A stretch of DNA of 64,000 bases from Nocardia sp. NBC_01503 (GTDB lineage Bacteria > Actinomycetota > Actinomycetes > Mycobacteriales > Mycobacteriaceae): contig NZ_CP109596.1 of NCBI RefSeq assembly GCF_036327755.1, positions 3,782,001-3,846,000 on the forward strand. Reading direction: 5' to 3'. Both the position numbers and the translations under genes were made by a program. The notes beneath the pieces were generated by a model. The model had not been told where the DNA came from, ran no database searches, and saw only the letters and a list, made by a program, of their open reading frames with translations. Shown here one piece after another: positions 1 to 7,738 of the stretch (positions are counted from its first letter, which is position 1; each line of letters begins with the position of its first letter).

Positions 1-1
1 C

Positions 2-778
2 GGCGATGAGATTCCGCCCGAACGACTCCAGGAATGCGTGGACGCCTTCTCCAGCGCACTGCGCGAACTGGTCCGCGAACGCTATCCGCTGCCCGATCAC
101 GAACGGGTGGAGTACGAAGTGGTGGGCGATAAGCCGTGGTCCGGCTTCAATTACTACCTGGGGAACTATCAGTCCCGGGTGGCCATCAACTCCGATCTCA
201 AACAGCATCTCTCGCAGCTGCCGCATCTGATCGCGCACGAGTCGTATCCGGGGCATCACACCGAGCACTGCCGCAAGGAGGCCGGACTCGTCGCGGCCGG
301 GCAGGACGAGCAGACGCTCTTCGTGGTGAACACCCCGCAGTGCCTGATGGCCGAGGGCCTGGCGGATCTGGCGCTGAAGTCGATCGTCGGTCCGGGCTGG
401 GGTCGCTGGGCGCAGGACATCTACGCCGATCTGGGACTGCGCTTCGATGGTGAACGCGCGGAACGGATTTCGACCGCCTCGGCGAAACTGCTGGGCGTGC
501 GCCAGGATGCGGCGCTACTGCTGCACGATCGAGGGCGCGGTGTCGATGAGGTCGCGGAGTTCCTGCGGCGCTGGAGTCTGGTGACGCCGGATCGGGCACG
601 GCAGTCGCTGCGTTTTCTGTCTTCGCCGCTGTGGCGGGCCTACATCTCCACCTATGTGGAGGGGTATCGCCTACTCGGCGGCTGGCTGGAACAGGCGGCC
701 GATGCGGCGGAGCGATCCGAGCGTTTCCGCCGCCTATTGGACGAACCCCTCACACCCGGCGCGATTCGCCGAATGTGA
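2..778 (+). CDS. DUF885-type metallopeptidase-like protein, 3' part only
   Basis: The reading frame is open from the first bases, so the true start lies outside the window and only the C-terminal 258 residues are present. The clearest motif is HESYPGHH, about 80 residues into the visible part. It matches the HExxPGHH signature of the DUF885 family, whose two histidines and glutamate resemble a gluzincin zinc site. A downstream glutamate in the segment MAEGLADLAL could be the third ligand. The rest is helical, as usual in this family. No signal peptide can be judged because the N-terminus is missing. Substrate is unknown, and family membership is inferred from the motif. It ends inside a hairpin that may terminate transcription. 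Confidence 0.8.
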   Translation, partial: GDEIPPERLQECVDAFSSALRELVRERYPLPDHERVEYEVVGDKPWSGFNYYLGNYQSRVAINSDLKQHLSQLPHLIAHESYPGHHTEHCRKEAGLVAAGQDEQTLFVVNTPQCLMAEGLADLALKSIVGPGWGRWAQDIYADLGLRFDGERAERISTASAKLLGVRQDAALLLHDRGRGVDEVAEFLRRWSLVTPDRARQSLRFLSSPLWRAYISTYVEGYRLLGGWLEQAADAAERSERFRRLLDEPLTPGAIRRM

Positions 779-780
779 GG
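748..780. terminator. possible bidirectional terminator hairpin
   Basis: Inverted arms CCTCACA and TGTGAGG enclose a second GGCG/CGCC pairing and overlap the stop of the DUF885-type gene. There is no strong T-run, so this is tentative. Confidence 0.35.
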
Positions 781-808
781 GGACTCCCCGCCAGTGTTCC
801 GGGGGTGC

Positions 809-919
809 TTACGCGCCCCACCCTGCACAAGCGGCGCCGCCGCTGGACATGGTGCACATGGACTTCAGCAGTGCGAAGAGCATGTCCTGGATACCGCCGC
901 CTGCGATGTTGTACAGCAT
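809..919 (-). CDS. candidate 36-residue hydrophobic small protein
   Basis: This short minus-strand frame begins with ATG seven bases after a good GAGG ribosome site. It encodes a Gly- and Ala-rich, hydrophobic peptide that starts MLYNIAGGG and contains MLFALLKSMCTMSSGG, with two cysteines. It lies in an otherwise empty gap of about 500 bases between the DUF885-type gene and glyA and points away from glyA. The hydrophobic middle suggests a membrane peptide. No family is recognised. The gap could equally be non-coding, so this is a candidate only. Confidence 0.35.
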   Translation of the reverse strand: MLYNIAGGGIQDMLFALLKSMCTMSSGGAACAGWGA

Positions 920-1154
920 TCTGAACCTCGAAAATTCTGTTGGGCCAATGACACTGGCGCAGTTCGGCCAGCGATGCGCAACAATACCGAGATTTATCGC
1001 TCCGCCATAGCGTGAATTTGTGACGCTGTCTACAGTTCCGGGCAAACCGCCCGCTTTCCCTGGACAGATCACGTCCCGCCCCTATTTTTCGGGGCATCGG
1101 ACATGATGCGCTCGTGATGCGTGTGCTCGGAGATTTCGCGTGCGGGATAAGCTG

Positions 1155-1240
1155 GGCGCACCGCGACTGGCGCACTCGAGGTGGAAGTAACCACCGGGAA
1201 GCACCGAAGTCCCGCACCGCGCGCCTGGGTGCTGGGCGAG
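1155..1240 (+). promoter_or_regulatory. ZTP (pfl) riboswitch upstream of glyA
   Basis: The leader carries the conserved blocks of the pfl RNA in order: CGCGACUGGCG, then a short hairpin GUGG/CCAC followed by CCGGGAAGC, then the 3' block CCGCGCGCCUGGGUGC that forms the pseudoknot side. This class senses ZTP/ZMP, which builds up when 10-formyl-tetrahydrofolate is scarce, and is known to control glyA and folD in Actinobacteria. It ends about 45 bases before the glyA start, so it should raise GlyA expression when one-carbon units run low. Assignment rests on motif recognition, not a covariance model. Confidence 0.85.
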
Positions 1241-1285
1241 AGGACTTTCGGTACCCCCGAGAGCTCTCCGAGCACGGAGGTTGCG

Positions 1286-2659
1286 ATGGATCAGCACCCG
1301 GTTATCGACACACCACAGAACCCCCTGGCCGACACTCCGACCACGGCCAATAGACTCGGCGCCGTGACGCAGACGACCTCCTCTGTCAATTCCCAGTCCC
1401 TCGCTGAGCTCGATCCCGAGGTCGCTGCCGCGATGGGCGGCGAACTCGCCCGCCAGCGCGACACCCTCGAGATGATCGCCTCGGAGAACTTCGTGCCGCG
1501 CGCGGTCCTGCAGGCGCAGGGCAGCGTGCTCACCAACAAGTACGCCGAGGGCTACCCGGGCCGCCGCTACTACGGCGGCTGCGAGAACGTCGACATCGTC
1601 GAGGATCTCGCCCGCGCCCGCGTCACCGAACTCTTCGGGGCGGAGTATGCGAACGTGCAGCCGCACTCGGGTGCGCAGGCCAATGCCGCGGTGCTGATGG
1701 CGCTGATGAGCCCGGGCGAGAAGCTGCTCGGCCTGGATCTCGCGCACGGCGGTCACCTCACGCACGGTATGCGCCTGAACTTCTCGGGCAAGCTGTACGA
1801 GGTGCACGCCTACGGCGTCTCCAAGGAAGATCACCGCGTCGATATGGACGAGGTGCGCAAGATCGCCCGGGAGACCCGACCGAAGGTGATCGTCGCCGGA
1901 TGGTCGGCGTACCCGCGGCAGCTGGATTTCGCGGCCTTCCGCGAGATCGCCGATGAGGTCGGCGCGTACCTGTGGGTCGATATGGCGCACTTCGCCGGTC
2001 TGGTCGCCGCGGGTCTGCACCCGTCGCCGGTCCCGCACGCCGATGTCGTGTCCTCCACCGTGCACAAGACCCTCGGTGGTCCGCGCTCGGGTCTGATCCT
2101 GGCCAAGCAGGAGTTCGCCAAGAAACTGAACTCGGCGGTGTTCCCGGGTCAGCAGGGCGGACCGCTCATGCATGCCATTGCGGCCAAGGCGGTTTCGTTC
2201 AAGATCGCCGGCACCCCGGAGTTCAAGGAGCGCCAGGAGCGCACCCTGTCCGGCGCCAAGATTCTCGCCGAGCGCCTCACCGCCGCCGACTGCACCGCCA
2301 AGGGCATCAATGTGCTCACCGGCGGCACCGATGTGCACCTGGTCCTGGTCGATCTGCGCAACTCGCAGCTCGACGGTCAGCAGGGCGAGGATCTGCTGCA
2401 CGAAATCGGAATCACCGTGAACCGCAATGCCGTTCCGTTCGACCCGCGCCCGCCGATGGTCACCTCCGGCCTGCGTATCGGCACCCCGGCGCTGGCCACC
2501 CGCGGCTTCGGTGACACCGAATTCGCCGAGGTCGCCGAGATCATCGCCGCCGCCCTCACCGGCTCCGCCGACCTGGATTCGCTGCGCCAGCGCGTCTCCA
2601 AGCTGGCCCAGGACTTCCCCCTCTACGAGGGCCTGGAGGACTGGCGCCTGCTCGGCTGA
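1286..2659 (+). CDS. glyA: serine hydroxymethyltransferase
   Basis: GlyA converts serine and tetrahydrofolate to glycine and 5,10-methylene-tetrahydrofolate, a main source of one-carbon units in the cytoplasm. The 457-residue product has the family hallmarks: a MIASENF segment near residue 72, NKYAEGYPGRRYYGG, and the PLP lysine in STVHKTLGGPR at about residue 261. The ATG was chosen because CGGAGG lies five bases upstream. This gives an N-terminal extension of about 26 residues compared with a possible internal GTG (VTQTTSSVNSQ), which has no good ribosome site. Expression is probably governed by the ZTP riboswitch just upstream. A hairpin with a T-rich tail follows. The gene matches glyA1 of mycobacteria in sequence and place. 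Confidence 0.97.
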   Translation: MDQHPVIDTPQNPLADTPTTANRLGAVTQTTSSVNSQSLAELDPEVAAAMGGELARQRDTLEMIASENFVPRAVLQAQGSVLTNKYAEGYPGRRYYGGCENVDIVEDLARARVTELFGAEYANVQPHSGAQANAAVLMALMSPGEKLLGLDLAHGGHLTHGMRLNFSGKLYEVHAYGVSKEDHRVDMDEVRKIARETRPKVIVAGWSAYPRQLDFAAFREIADEVGAYLWVDMAHFAGLVAAGLHPSPVPHADVVSSTVHKTLGGPRSGLILAKQEFAKKLNSAVFPGQQGGPLMHAIAAKAVSFKIAGTPEFKERQERTLSGAKILAERLTAADCTAKGINVLTGGTDVHLVLVDLRNSQLDGQQGEDLLHEIGITVNRNAVPFDPRPPMVTSGLRIGTPALATRGFGDTEFAEVAEIIAAALTGSADLDSLRQRVSKLAQDFPLYEGLEDWRLLG

Positions 2660-2680
2660 TACTCAGCCACAAACGAATAG

Positions 2681-2715
2681 GGCCCGCTGCGAACGAAAGT
2701 CGCGGCGGGCCTTTC
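2681..2715 (+). terminator. rho-independent terminator of glyA
   Basis: GGCCCGC and GCGGGCC arms with an extended inner pairing, followed by TTTCGCTTT, start 22 bases after the glyA stop. Confidence 0.75.
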
Positions 2716-2790
2716 GCTTTGAGGCCGCCGGATCTGGCGGGCGGCGCATCCCTCCGGTGGACGGCACCCTCATGGTGGGCGGGTAACGAG

Positions 2791-2866
2791 GGAGGTGGCT
2801 CAGTTGGCCTGCGGTGGGCGCGGGCGGGGGAGGTGGCTCAGTTGGTCTGCGGTGGGCGCGGGCGGG
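2791..2866. repeat. 38-bp tandem duplication at the glutaredoxin 3' end
   Basis: Two adjacent 38-base units beginning GGAGGTGGCTCAGTTGG differ at one base, and a third copy begins but breaks off after about six bases. The unit contains the stop codon region and last codons of the minus-strand glutaredoxin-like gene. The outer copy now lies past the stop. It looks like a recent slippage duplication. Confidence 0.85.
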
Positions 2867-3188
2867 GGAGGTCGTCGCGCCTGATCGGCCAATAGCTCTT
2901 CGGGCCGCCGGTCAACGCCGGCGCGTCGGTATTGATCACCGTGAGCAGCCATTGCGGGCGCGGGTTCACCCAATAGCGTTCCTTGGCACCGGCTTTCAGC
3001 TTCACCGTCGGCACCGTCTCATTGCCGTCGGCGACCGTGCGGACGAATGCGGCCGCCTCCGGGTCATCCCAGATATCGACCTCGCGGTAGATGATCCCAT
3101 TGCGATTGAGCACCCGGCGCAGGCGTGCGCAGAACGGGCAGCCCGGGCGGCGGTAGACGACCAGTTCCGGCGTGGTCTCAGCGGTCAT
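2838..3188 (-). CDS. glutaredoxin/mycoredoxin-like protein
   Basis: A 116-residue thioredoxin-fold protein with the redox motif GCPFC near residue 16 and the cis-proline motif ETVPTV near residue 57, the arrangement of glutaredoxins. Actinobacterial proteins of this type (mycoredoxins) reduce mixed disulfides with mycothiol, so that role is likely but inferred. The C-terminal half is longer than a minimal glutaredoxin and ends in an Arg/Pro-rich tail (PRPRPP) that falls inside the 38-bp duplication. It is convergent with glyA and divergent from the next small gene. Confidence 0.85.
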   Translation of the reverse strand: MTAETTPELVVYRRPGCPFCARLRRVLNRNGIIYREVDIWDDPEAAAFVRTVADGNETVPTVKLKAGAKERYWVNPRPQWLLTVINTDAPALTGGPKSYWPIRRDDLPRPRPPQTN

Positions 3189-3268
3189 GTCCGGAGTTTA
3201 GAGGCGAAAGGGATTGCCCGCGAACACCATCGCCGTCTTCTATGATTCGAGGCGGATCGGAGGTCGAT

Positions 3269-3583
3269 ATGGCGACCACAGTGCTGATACTGGGCTTGAA
3301 GGCGACCGTCGTGGACGATGTGCGCGAGCGGCTGGATATTCCCGATATCGAGATACGCTCGGGCCTCGGCCTCGAGGATATGAAGGCGGTCTTCGCCGAG
3401 ACGAAGGTCGATCATGTCCTGATGGGCGCGGGACTGGAGCTCGAGCTACGCCTCGGCATCGTCCGCGCCGTCTTCGAGATGAGCGATACGACGACCGTGC
3501 ATATGAAGGACAAAGGGTCCGGGTCGGAAGGCTTCGGCCCCTTCGTGCAGGCCGTTCTCACCGGCCTGCACGGCATCTCGTAG
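3269..3583 (+). CDS. conserved hypothetical protein, 104 aa
   Basis: The ATG follows GGAGG by five bases. The product starts with a strong beta-strand (TVLILGLKATVVDDV) and alternates strands and helices, suggesting a small Rossmann-like alpha/beta domain, but no nucleotide-binding or catalytic motif is visible. No signal peptide or membrane segment is present. It is convergent, six bases apart, with the next minus-strand gene. I do not recognise the family and infer no function. Confidence 0.75.
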   Translation: MATTVLILGLKATVVDDVRERLDIPDIEIRSGLGLEDMKAVFAETKVDHVLMGAGLELELRLGIVRAVFEMSDTTTVHMKDKGSGSEGFGPFVQAVLTGLHGIS

Positions 3584-3589
3584 CTTCGA

Positions 3590-3865
3590 CTACGAGGAGC
3601 GTTTGCTCAGGTAGTCGATGTACATCGGCCGCAGCACCTCGCCGATCTCACCCTCGCCGGCGTGCACGTAGTCGTCCAGCATGGGCAGGACGTACTTGAT
3701 ATCGGCCTCGCTCTCGCCGATATCGCCCGCGGCGGCCTCGGCGGCCGGAATCGACTTGAGCAGCTCCCAGAGGAACTTCACATCACCGTGGCGAACCGCC
3801 AGCTTCACGGCTTTGTCATGCAAATCCTTGGTGGAGAGTGCCTCGAGATCCTGGGTATCGGCCAT
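3590..3865 (-). CDS. conserved hypothetical protein, 91 aa
   Basis: A small, acidic, mainly helical soluble protein (start MADTQDLEALSTKDLHDKA, end YIDYLSKRSS). Coding potential is supported by its neat fit between flanking genes and by a divergent start only 21 bases from the DUF488 gene, with which it must share a promoter region. No known motif, membrane segment or signal peptide is visible. Function unknown. Confidence 0.75.
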   Translation of the reverse strand: MADTQDLEALSTKDLHDKAVKLAVRHGDVKFLWELLKSIPAAEAAAGDIGESEADIKYVLPMLDDYVHAGEGEIGEVLRPMYIDYLSKRSS

Positions 3866-3886
3866 GAAAAAGACTGTAATGGACCG

Positions 3887-4273
3887 ATGGCACAGCAACC
3901 GAGGTACCGGGTCAAGCGCGTGTACGACGCGCCCGCGGCCGACGACGGCCGCCGGGTGCTGGTGGATCGACTCTGGCCGCGCGGCATCAGCAAACAGCAG
4001 GCGGCCATCGACGAATGGGCCAGGGATGTGACGCCCTCGAATGAGCTGCGGAGGTGGTATCACGCCGACCCGCAGGCACGACGCGCCGAGTTCGAGACAC
4101 GGTATCGACTTGAACTCGCCGCCGACGCGCCGCAGCAAGCTTTGGCGCGATTGCGCCGTGCGGCCGCCGCGGAGCCATTGACGCTGGTAACAGCGGTGAA
4201 AGACCCGGAGCGAAGCCATGTCCCGGTACTCCTGGGCGAATTGGACGAAACGCCCACAGGGGGTACGCGTTAA
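3887..4273 (+). CDS. DUF488 family protein
   Basis: The 128-residue product shows the DUF488 pattern: RVKRVYDAP near the start, then the hallmark VDRLWPRGISK, and a late segment LTLVTAVKDPERSH with a conserved position before the C-terminus. Family members are small cytoplasmic proteins of unknown biochemical role, often near stress or redox genes. The ATG is taken because it gives the standard N-terminus. No clear ribosome site precedes it, and the 21-base gap to the divergent gene suggests a very short or absent leader. The assignment to the family is firm, the function open. Confidence 0.88.
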   Translation: MAQQPRYRVKRVYDAPAADDGRRVLVDRLWPRGISKQQAAIDEWARDVTPSNELRRWYHADPQARRAEFETRYRLELAADAPQQALARLRRAAAAEPLTLVTAVKDPERSHVPVLLGELDETPTGGTR

Positions 4274-4381
4274 CGAGTTCTTCACCAATGTGCCTGCCAG
4301 TCGGGAAGCCGGATCGCGATTTCGGCGGTAGCGTCGGGAGTGCGGGCCGCGTAGGTGTGGTTCGTACGGGAGGTCCTGATC

Positions 4382-4441
4382 GTGACTGAGCAACTCAGTG
4401 CGAGGGGGCCGGTACCCGGCCCTCGGGTCGTACGACCCTAG
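4382..4441 (+). other. possible 19-codon leader ORF upstream of phoH2
   Basis: A GTG lies six bases after GGAGGT and opens a frame of 19 codons (start VTEQLSARG) that ends 61 bases before the phoH2 start in another frame. The region between contains palindromes GTCGTACGAC and GCGCGGTACCGCGC that could form alternate structures. Mycobacterial phoH2 genes are reported to have a small upstream partner, phoAT, but this frame is far shorter and similarity is not evident. It may be a leader peptide or chance. Confidence 0.3.
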
Positions 4442-4502
4442 AGCCCGACCGGCCCAGCGAGAACGCTTGCGCGGTACCGCGCGAGTGGCAAAGGAGCCCA
4501 CC

Positions 4503-5903
4503 GTGACTGATGCACGCTCCGTCAACGCTCCCACCGGGAACGCCGCCTCGAACCGGGGCACGCGCACCACAGGTCCGGGAGTTCGCGCCTCGCAGTCGTC
4601 CGAATCAGGACTGAAAACCTTCGTCGTGGATACGTCGGTACTGCTCTCCGACCCTTGGGCCTTGACTCGCTTCGGCGAGCATCACGTCGTATTGCCACTC
4701 GTGGTGATCAGTGAACTCGAGGCCAAACGCCACCACCACGAACTGGGCTGGTTTGCCCGCGAGGCACTTCGGATGCTGGACGATCTTCGTCTGGCCCACG
4801 GTCGGCTCGATCAGCGGATACCGGTCGGAACCGGTGGCGGGACACTCCAGGTGGAGTTGAACCACACCGATCCGAATGTGCTGCCCGTCGGATTCCGCAC
4901 CGACAGCAACGATTCCAGGATTCTCGCCTGCGCGCTCAACTTCGCGGCCGAGGGGCAACGAGTCGTGCTGGTGTCCAAGGACATTCCGATGCGCGTCAAG
5001 GCGAGCGCGGTCGGCCTGCGGGCCGAGGAGTATCACGCGCAGGATGTCGTCACCTCCGGCTGGACCGGAATGGTGGAGATGGAGGTCGGCTCCGAAATCG
5101 TCGACAAGCTCTACAGCGATTCGGTCATCGATCTGGACGAGGCCCGGGATATGCCGTGCCACACCGGTATTCGACTGTTGAGCGCCCGGGGCAGCGCACT
5201 GGCCCGCGTCTCGCCGGACAAGCGGGTGCAGCTGGTGCGCGGTGACCGGGAGGCGTTCGGCCTGCACGGCCGCTCCGCCGAACAGCGCATCGCCCTGGAT
5301 CTGCTGCTGGACGAGAGCATCGGCATCGTGTCGATGGGTGGCCGCGCCGGTACCGGCAAGTCCGCGCTCGCGCTGACCGCGGGCCTGGAAGCGGTGCTGG
5401 AACGGCGAACTCATCGCAAGGTGGTGGTCTTCCGTCCGCTGTACGCGGTCGGCGGCCAGGATCTGGGCTACCTGCCCGGCTCCGAGAGCGAGAAGATGGG
5501 GCCCTGGGCGCAGGCCGTCTTCGACACCCTGGACGGGCTCGCCAGCCCGGAGGTGATGGAGGAGGTGCAGGCGCGCGGCATGCTGGAGGTGTTGCCGCTC
5601 ACCCACATTCGCGGGCGGTCGCTACACGACTCCTTCGTGATCGTGGACGAGGCGCAGTCCCTCGAACGCAATGTGCTGCTCACGGTGCTGAGCCGGTTGG
5701 GCAGCGGTTCGCGGGTGGTGCTCACCCACGATGTGGCCCAGCGCGACAATCTGCGAGTCGGGCGACACGACGGTGTCGCCGCGGTGATCGAGAAGCTCAA
5801 GGGGCATCCGCTCTTCGCGCACATCACCCTGACCCGCAGTGAGCGTTCGCCGATCGCGGCGCTGGTCACCGAGATGCTGGAGGAGTTCGGGCCGAACGCG
5901 TAA
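4503..5903 (+). CDS. phoH2: PhoH2-type PIN-PhoH protein (RNA helicase/RNase)
   Basis: This 466-residue protein fuses an N-terminal PIN nuclease domain to a C-terminal PhoH ATPase. The PIN part (about residues 35-185) begins FVVDTSVLLSDP with the first acidic ligand. Others follow in ISELEAKR and TDSNDSRILACA. The PhoH part has Walker A GRAGTGKS with the lysine near residue 286, and Walker B FVIVDEAQS. Mycobacterial PhoH2 unwinds and cuts RNA in an ATP-dependent way, so the same role is likely. The GTG start was chosen because AAGGAG lies six bases upstream and the longer upstream frame is not family-like. A T-tailed hairpin follows. Confidence 0.94.
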   Translation: MTDARSVNAPTGNAASNRGTRTTGPGVRASQSSESGLKTFVVDTSVLLSDPWALTRFGEHHVVLPLVVISELEAKRHHHELGWFAREALRMLDDLRLAHGRLDQRIPVGTGGGTLQVELNHTDPNVLPVGFRTDSNDSRILACALNFAAEGQRVVLVSKDIPMRVKASAVGLRAEEYHAQDVVTSGWTGMVEMEVGSEIVDKLYSDSVIDLDEARDMPCHTGIRLLSARGSALARVSPDKRVQLVRGDREAFGLHGRSAEQRIALDLLLDESIGIVSMGGRAGTGKSALALTAGLEAVLERRTHRKVVVFRPLYAVGGQDLGYLPGSESEKMGPWAQAVFDTLDGLASPEVMEEVQARGMLEVLPLTHIRGRSLHDSFVIVDEAQSLERNVLLTVLSRLGSGSRVVLTHDVAQRDNLRVGRHDGVAAVIEKLKGHPLFAHITLTRSERSPIAALVTEMLEEFGPNA

Positions 5904-5929
5904 GCGGCCGTAGAAACCCTTCGCACACC

Positions 5930-5978
5930 TTTGCCCGATCGGGTCGATTCGTCGACTCGGTCGGGCAAATCTTTGGCC
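5930..5978 (+). terminator. terminator of phoH2
   Basis: TTGCCCGA and TCGGGCAA arms with inner TCGA/TCGA pairing, followed by a T-containing tail (TCTTTGG), begin 26 bases after the phoH2 stop. Confidence 0.7.
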
Positions 5979-6104
5979 TGTGTTTCATCTCATAGTTGGC
6001 AGGGTATATTCCGCTCAAATAGCTGCTCGGCTGTTAATTCGGTGAACTCCAACTGTTTTGCCGAATGATTGCTGAGTGCCTGGCCAGTTATCGAGAGGGA
6101 TGAA

Positions 6105-6629
6105 ATGCGCACCTTCGCTCGACGTTCGGCCGGATTCATCGCGGCCCTCGCTGTCGTGACCGCCTTCACCGCGGGCTGCGACAAGGACGACAAGGATTCG
6201 AAATCCGATACCGCGGCGGCCACCACCAGCGCCATGGCGGCGGAGACCACCACCGAGCACGCCACCGAAACCAAGATCGCCACTCGCGATGGCGCCGAGG
6301 TCACCGTCGCCGGTGACTTCCTCGCCAAGTACACCGAGATGGGCGGGGTGACCGGACCGCTCGGATTGCCCACCGGCGCACAGCAGGACGCCCCAGGCGG
6401 CGGCAAGATCCAGGAGTTCGCGGGCGGCGCCATCGTGAGCAGTCCGGCCACCGGAATTCACGTGGTGTGGGGCGAGATTCGCAAGGCGTGGGAGGAGCAC
6501 GGCGGTCCGGGCGGCAAACTCGGCTACCCGACCTCGGACGAAACCGATATCACCGGCGGTAAACAGAGCGAATTCACCGGCGGCACCATCACCTGGGTGG
6601 ACAACCAGACCACCGTCACCGAGAAGTGA
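6105..6629 (+). CDS. LGFP-repeat lipoprotein
   Basis: A 174-residue exported lipoprotein. The N-terminus has basic residues, a hydrophobic stretch and a lipobox TAGC near residue 26, followed by a charged, Thr/Ala-rich linker. Two LGFP-type repeats follow, marked by GPLGLPTGAQQ and GKLGYPTSDETD, each with the aromatic/glycine pattern of the family. LGFP repeats occur in secreted mycolate-layer proteins of Corynebacteriales and are thought to anchor proteins to the envelope. The second LGFP protein in this window, near 53.5 kb, has a similar repeat unit. The ATG follows GAGAGGGATGAA. A perfect 12-bp hairpin lies downstream. Confidence 0.9.
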   Translation: MRTFARRSAGFIAALAVVTAFTAGCDKDDKDSKSDTAAATTSAMAAETTTEHATETKIATRDGAEVTVAGDFLAKYTEMGGVTGPLGLPTGAQQDAPGGGKIQEFAGGAIVSSPATGIHVVWGEIRKAWEEHGGPGGKLGYPTSDETDITGGKQSEFTGGTITWVDNQTTVTEK

Positions 6630-6651
6630 ACCATCCCAACGGGTAGGGGGA

Positions 6652-6690
6652 CCGTGTGGTCCGGAGCCTTCCCCGCTTCGGACCACACGG
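6652..6690. terminator. 12-bp hairpin after the LGFP lipoprotein
   Basis: A perfect inverted repeat CCGTGTGGTCCG / CGGACCACACGG with a 15-base loop, 22 bases after the stop. There is no strong T-run, but the position fits termination. Confidence 0.65.
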
Positions 6691-6790
6691 CCCGGTTCAC
6701 CGTTGTGGTTCACCCCCGTGATCGCCGATAGCGATTGTGAATGCGCTGGGAAGATACCCGCGTTTGCTCCGAAGCCGCTAGGTTGTCTCC

Positions 6791-7645
6791 GTGCAGAACG
6801 ATTTGGCCGACCACGAACTGCTGGAACAGCTGGCGGCAGAGGTGGAAGCAAACCTGGTTCGCCATATCGCCCTGGCGGCGGAATGGCAGCCCCACGACTA
6901 CGTGCCGTGGGATGACGGTCGAAACTTCGAGTTCCTCGGTGGAACCGATTGGGAGCCTGGGCAATCCGAGCTCAGCGAGGTCTCCAGGCTCGCGCTGACG
7001 GTGAGTGTGCTGATTGCCGACAATCTGCCCTCCTATCACCGGGAGATCGGCAAGTACCTGCGTACCGGGCCGTGGTGGCGCTGGGTCGGTCGCTGGACCG
7101 CCGAGGAGAACCGGCACGAAATCCTGATCCGCAACTACCTCATGGTGACGCGTGCGGTCGACCCCATCGAGCTCGAGCGCATGCGCATGGCGCATATGAC
7201 CGCCAGTTTCCGCCGGCCCGCCATGCATCTGATCGATGTGCTGGCCACCTGTGCCTTCGAAGAGGCGGCAGCGGCTGTGCGCCACCGCAATACCGCCGCC
7301 ACCGCCGACAGCCCGATTGTCGCGAGCATCGCCGAGCGGCTGGCCGCCGATGACGAACTGCAGGCTGTCTTCTTCGCCAACCTGGTCTCGGCGGCCCTCG
7401 ACCTGGTTCCCGATCAGGCCGTGCGCGCCATTGCCGACCGGGTCGCCGACTTCCATGTGCCGGTGGTCGAACTCGCCAGCGGTAAGAGCAGTGACGAGGT
7501 GCTCGCCGAGGCCGGTATCTACGACAAGGCGCAGGAGCCCGCCCTGGTCTTCGGTCCGCTGCTGGAGCGCTGGAATATCTTCACCCGCACCGACTTCAGC
7601 GAAACCGGCGAGAAGGCCCGCGCCGAACTCGCCCACCTGAAGTAA
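6791..7645 (+). CDS. desA2: acyl-ACP desaturase DesA2-like
   Basis: A 284-residue soluble di-iron protein of the acyl-ACP desaturase family. The EENRHE segment near residue 104 is the first ExxH iron motif, and a later helix with FEEAAAAVRH (near 153) supplies further acidic ligands. In M. tuberculosis DesA2 is essential and linked to mycolic acid synthesis. The active-site set of DesA2 differs from plant desaturases, so the exact reaction is uncertain. The GTG has no ribosome site but follows a TAGGTT element by about six bases, consistent with a leaderless mRNA. In M. tuberculosis it lies next to phoH2. Here an LGFP gene stands between. Confidence 0.9.
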   Translation: MQNDLADHELLEQLAAEVEANLVRHIALAAEWQPHDYVPWDDGRNFEFLGGTDWEPGQSELSEVSRLALTVSVLIADNLPSYHREIGKYLRTGPWWRWVGRWTAEENRHEILIRNYLMVTRAVDPIELERMRMAHMTASFRRPAMHLIDVLATCAFEEAAAAVRHRNTAATADSPIVASIAERLAADDELQAVFFANLVSAALDLVPDQAVRAIADRVADFHVPVVELASGKSSDEVLAEAGIYDKAQEPALVFGPLLERWNIFTRTDFSETGEKARAELAHLK

Positions 7646-7677
7646 GCCCCCAGCGTCATCCCGGGGGTAGCCCCCCT

Positions 7678-7710
7678 CGTCATCCCGGCCAAAAACGCGC
7701 CGGGATGACG
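7678..7710. repeat. dispersed inverted repeat, copy 1
   Basis: A hairpin with perfect arms CGTCATCCCGG and CCGGGATGACG, preceded by a partial extra arm (GTCATCCCGGGGG) about 25 bases upstream. It is the short form of a repeat seen again near 8.28, 11.95 and 19.9 kb. Its place after desA2 suggests it may also end transcription. Confidence 0.8.
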
Positions 7711-7738
7711 GGGTGGGGCCGCGACGACTGGGTGGCCG

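Noticed and set aside
1082..2401. Minus-strand open frame of about 440 codons opposite glyA
   Set aside because: Antisense to glyA and the riboswitch; His/Arg/Gly-rich composition typical of shadow frames.
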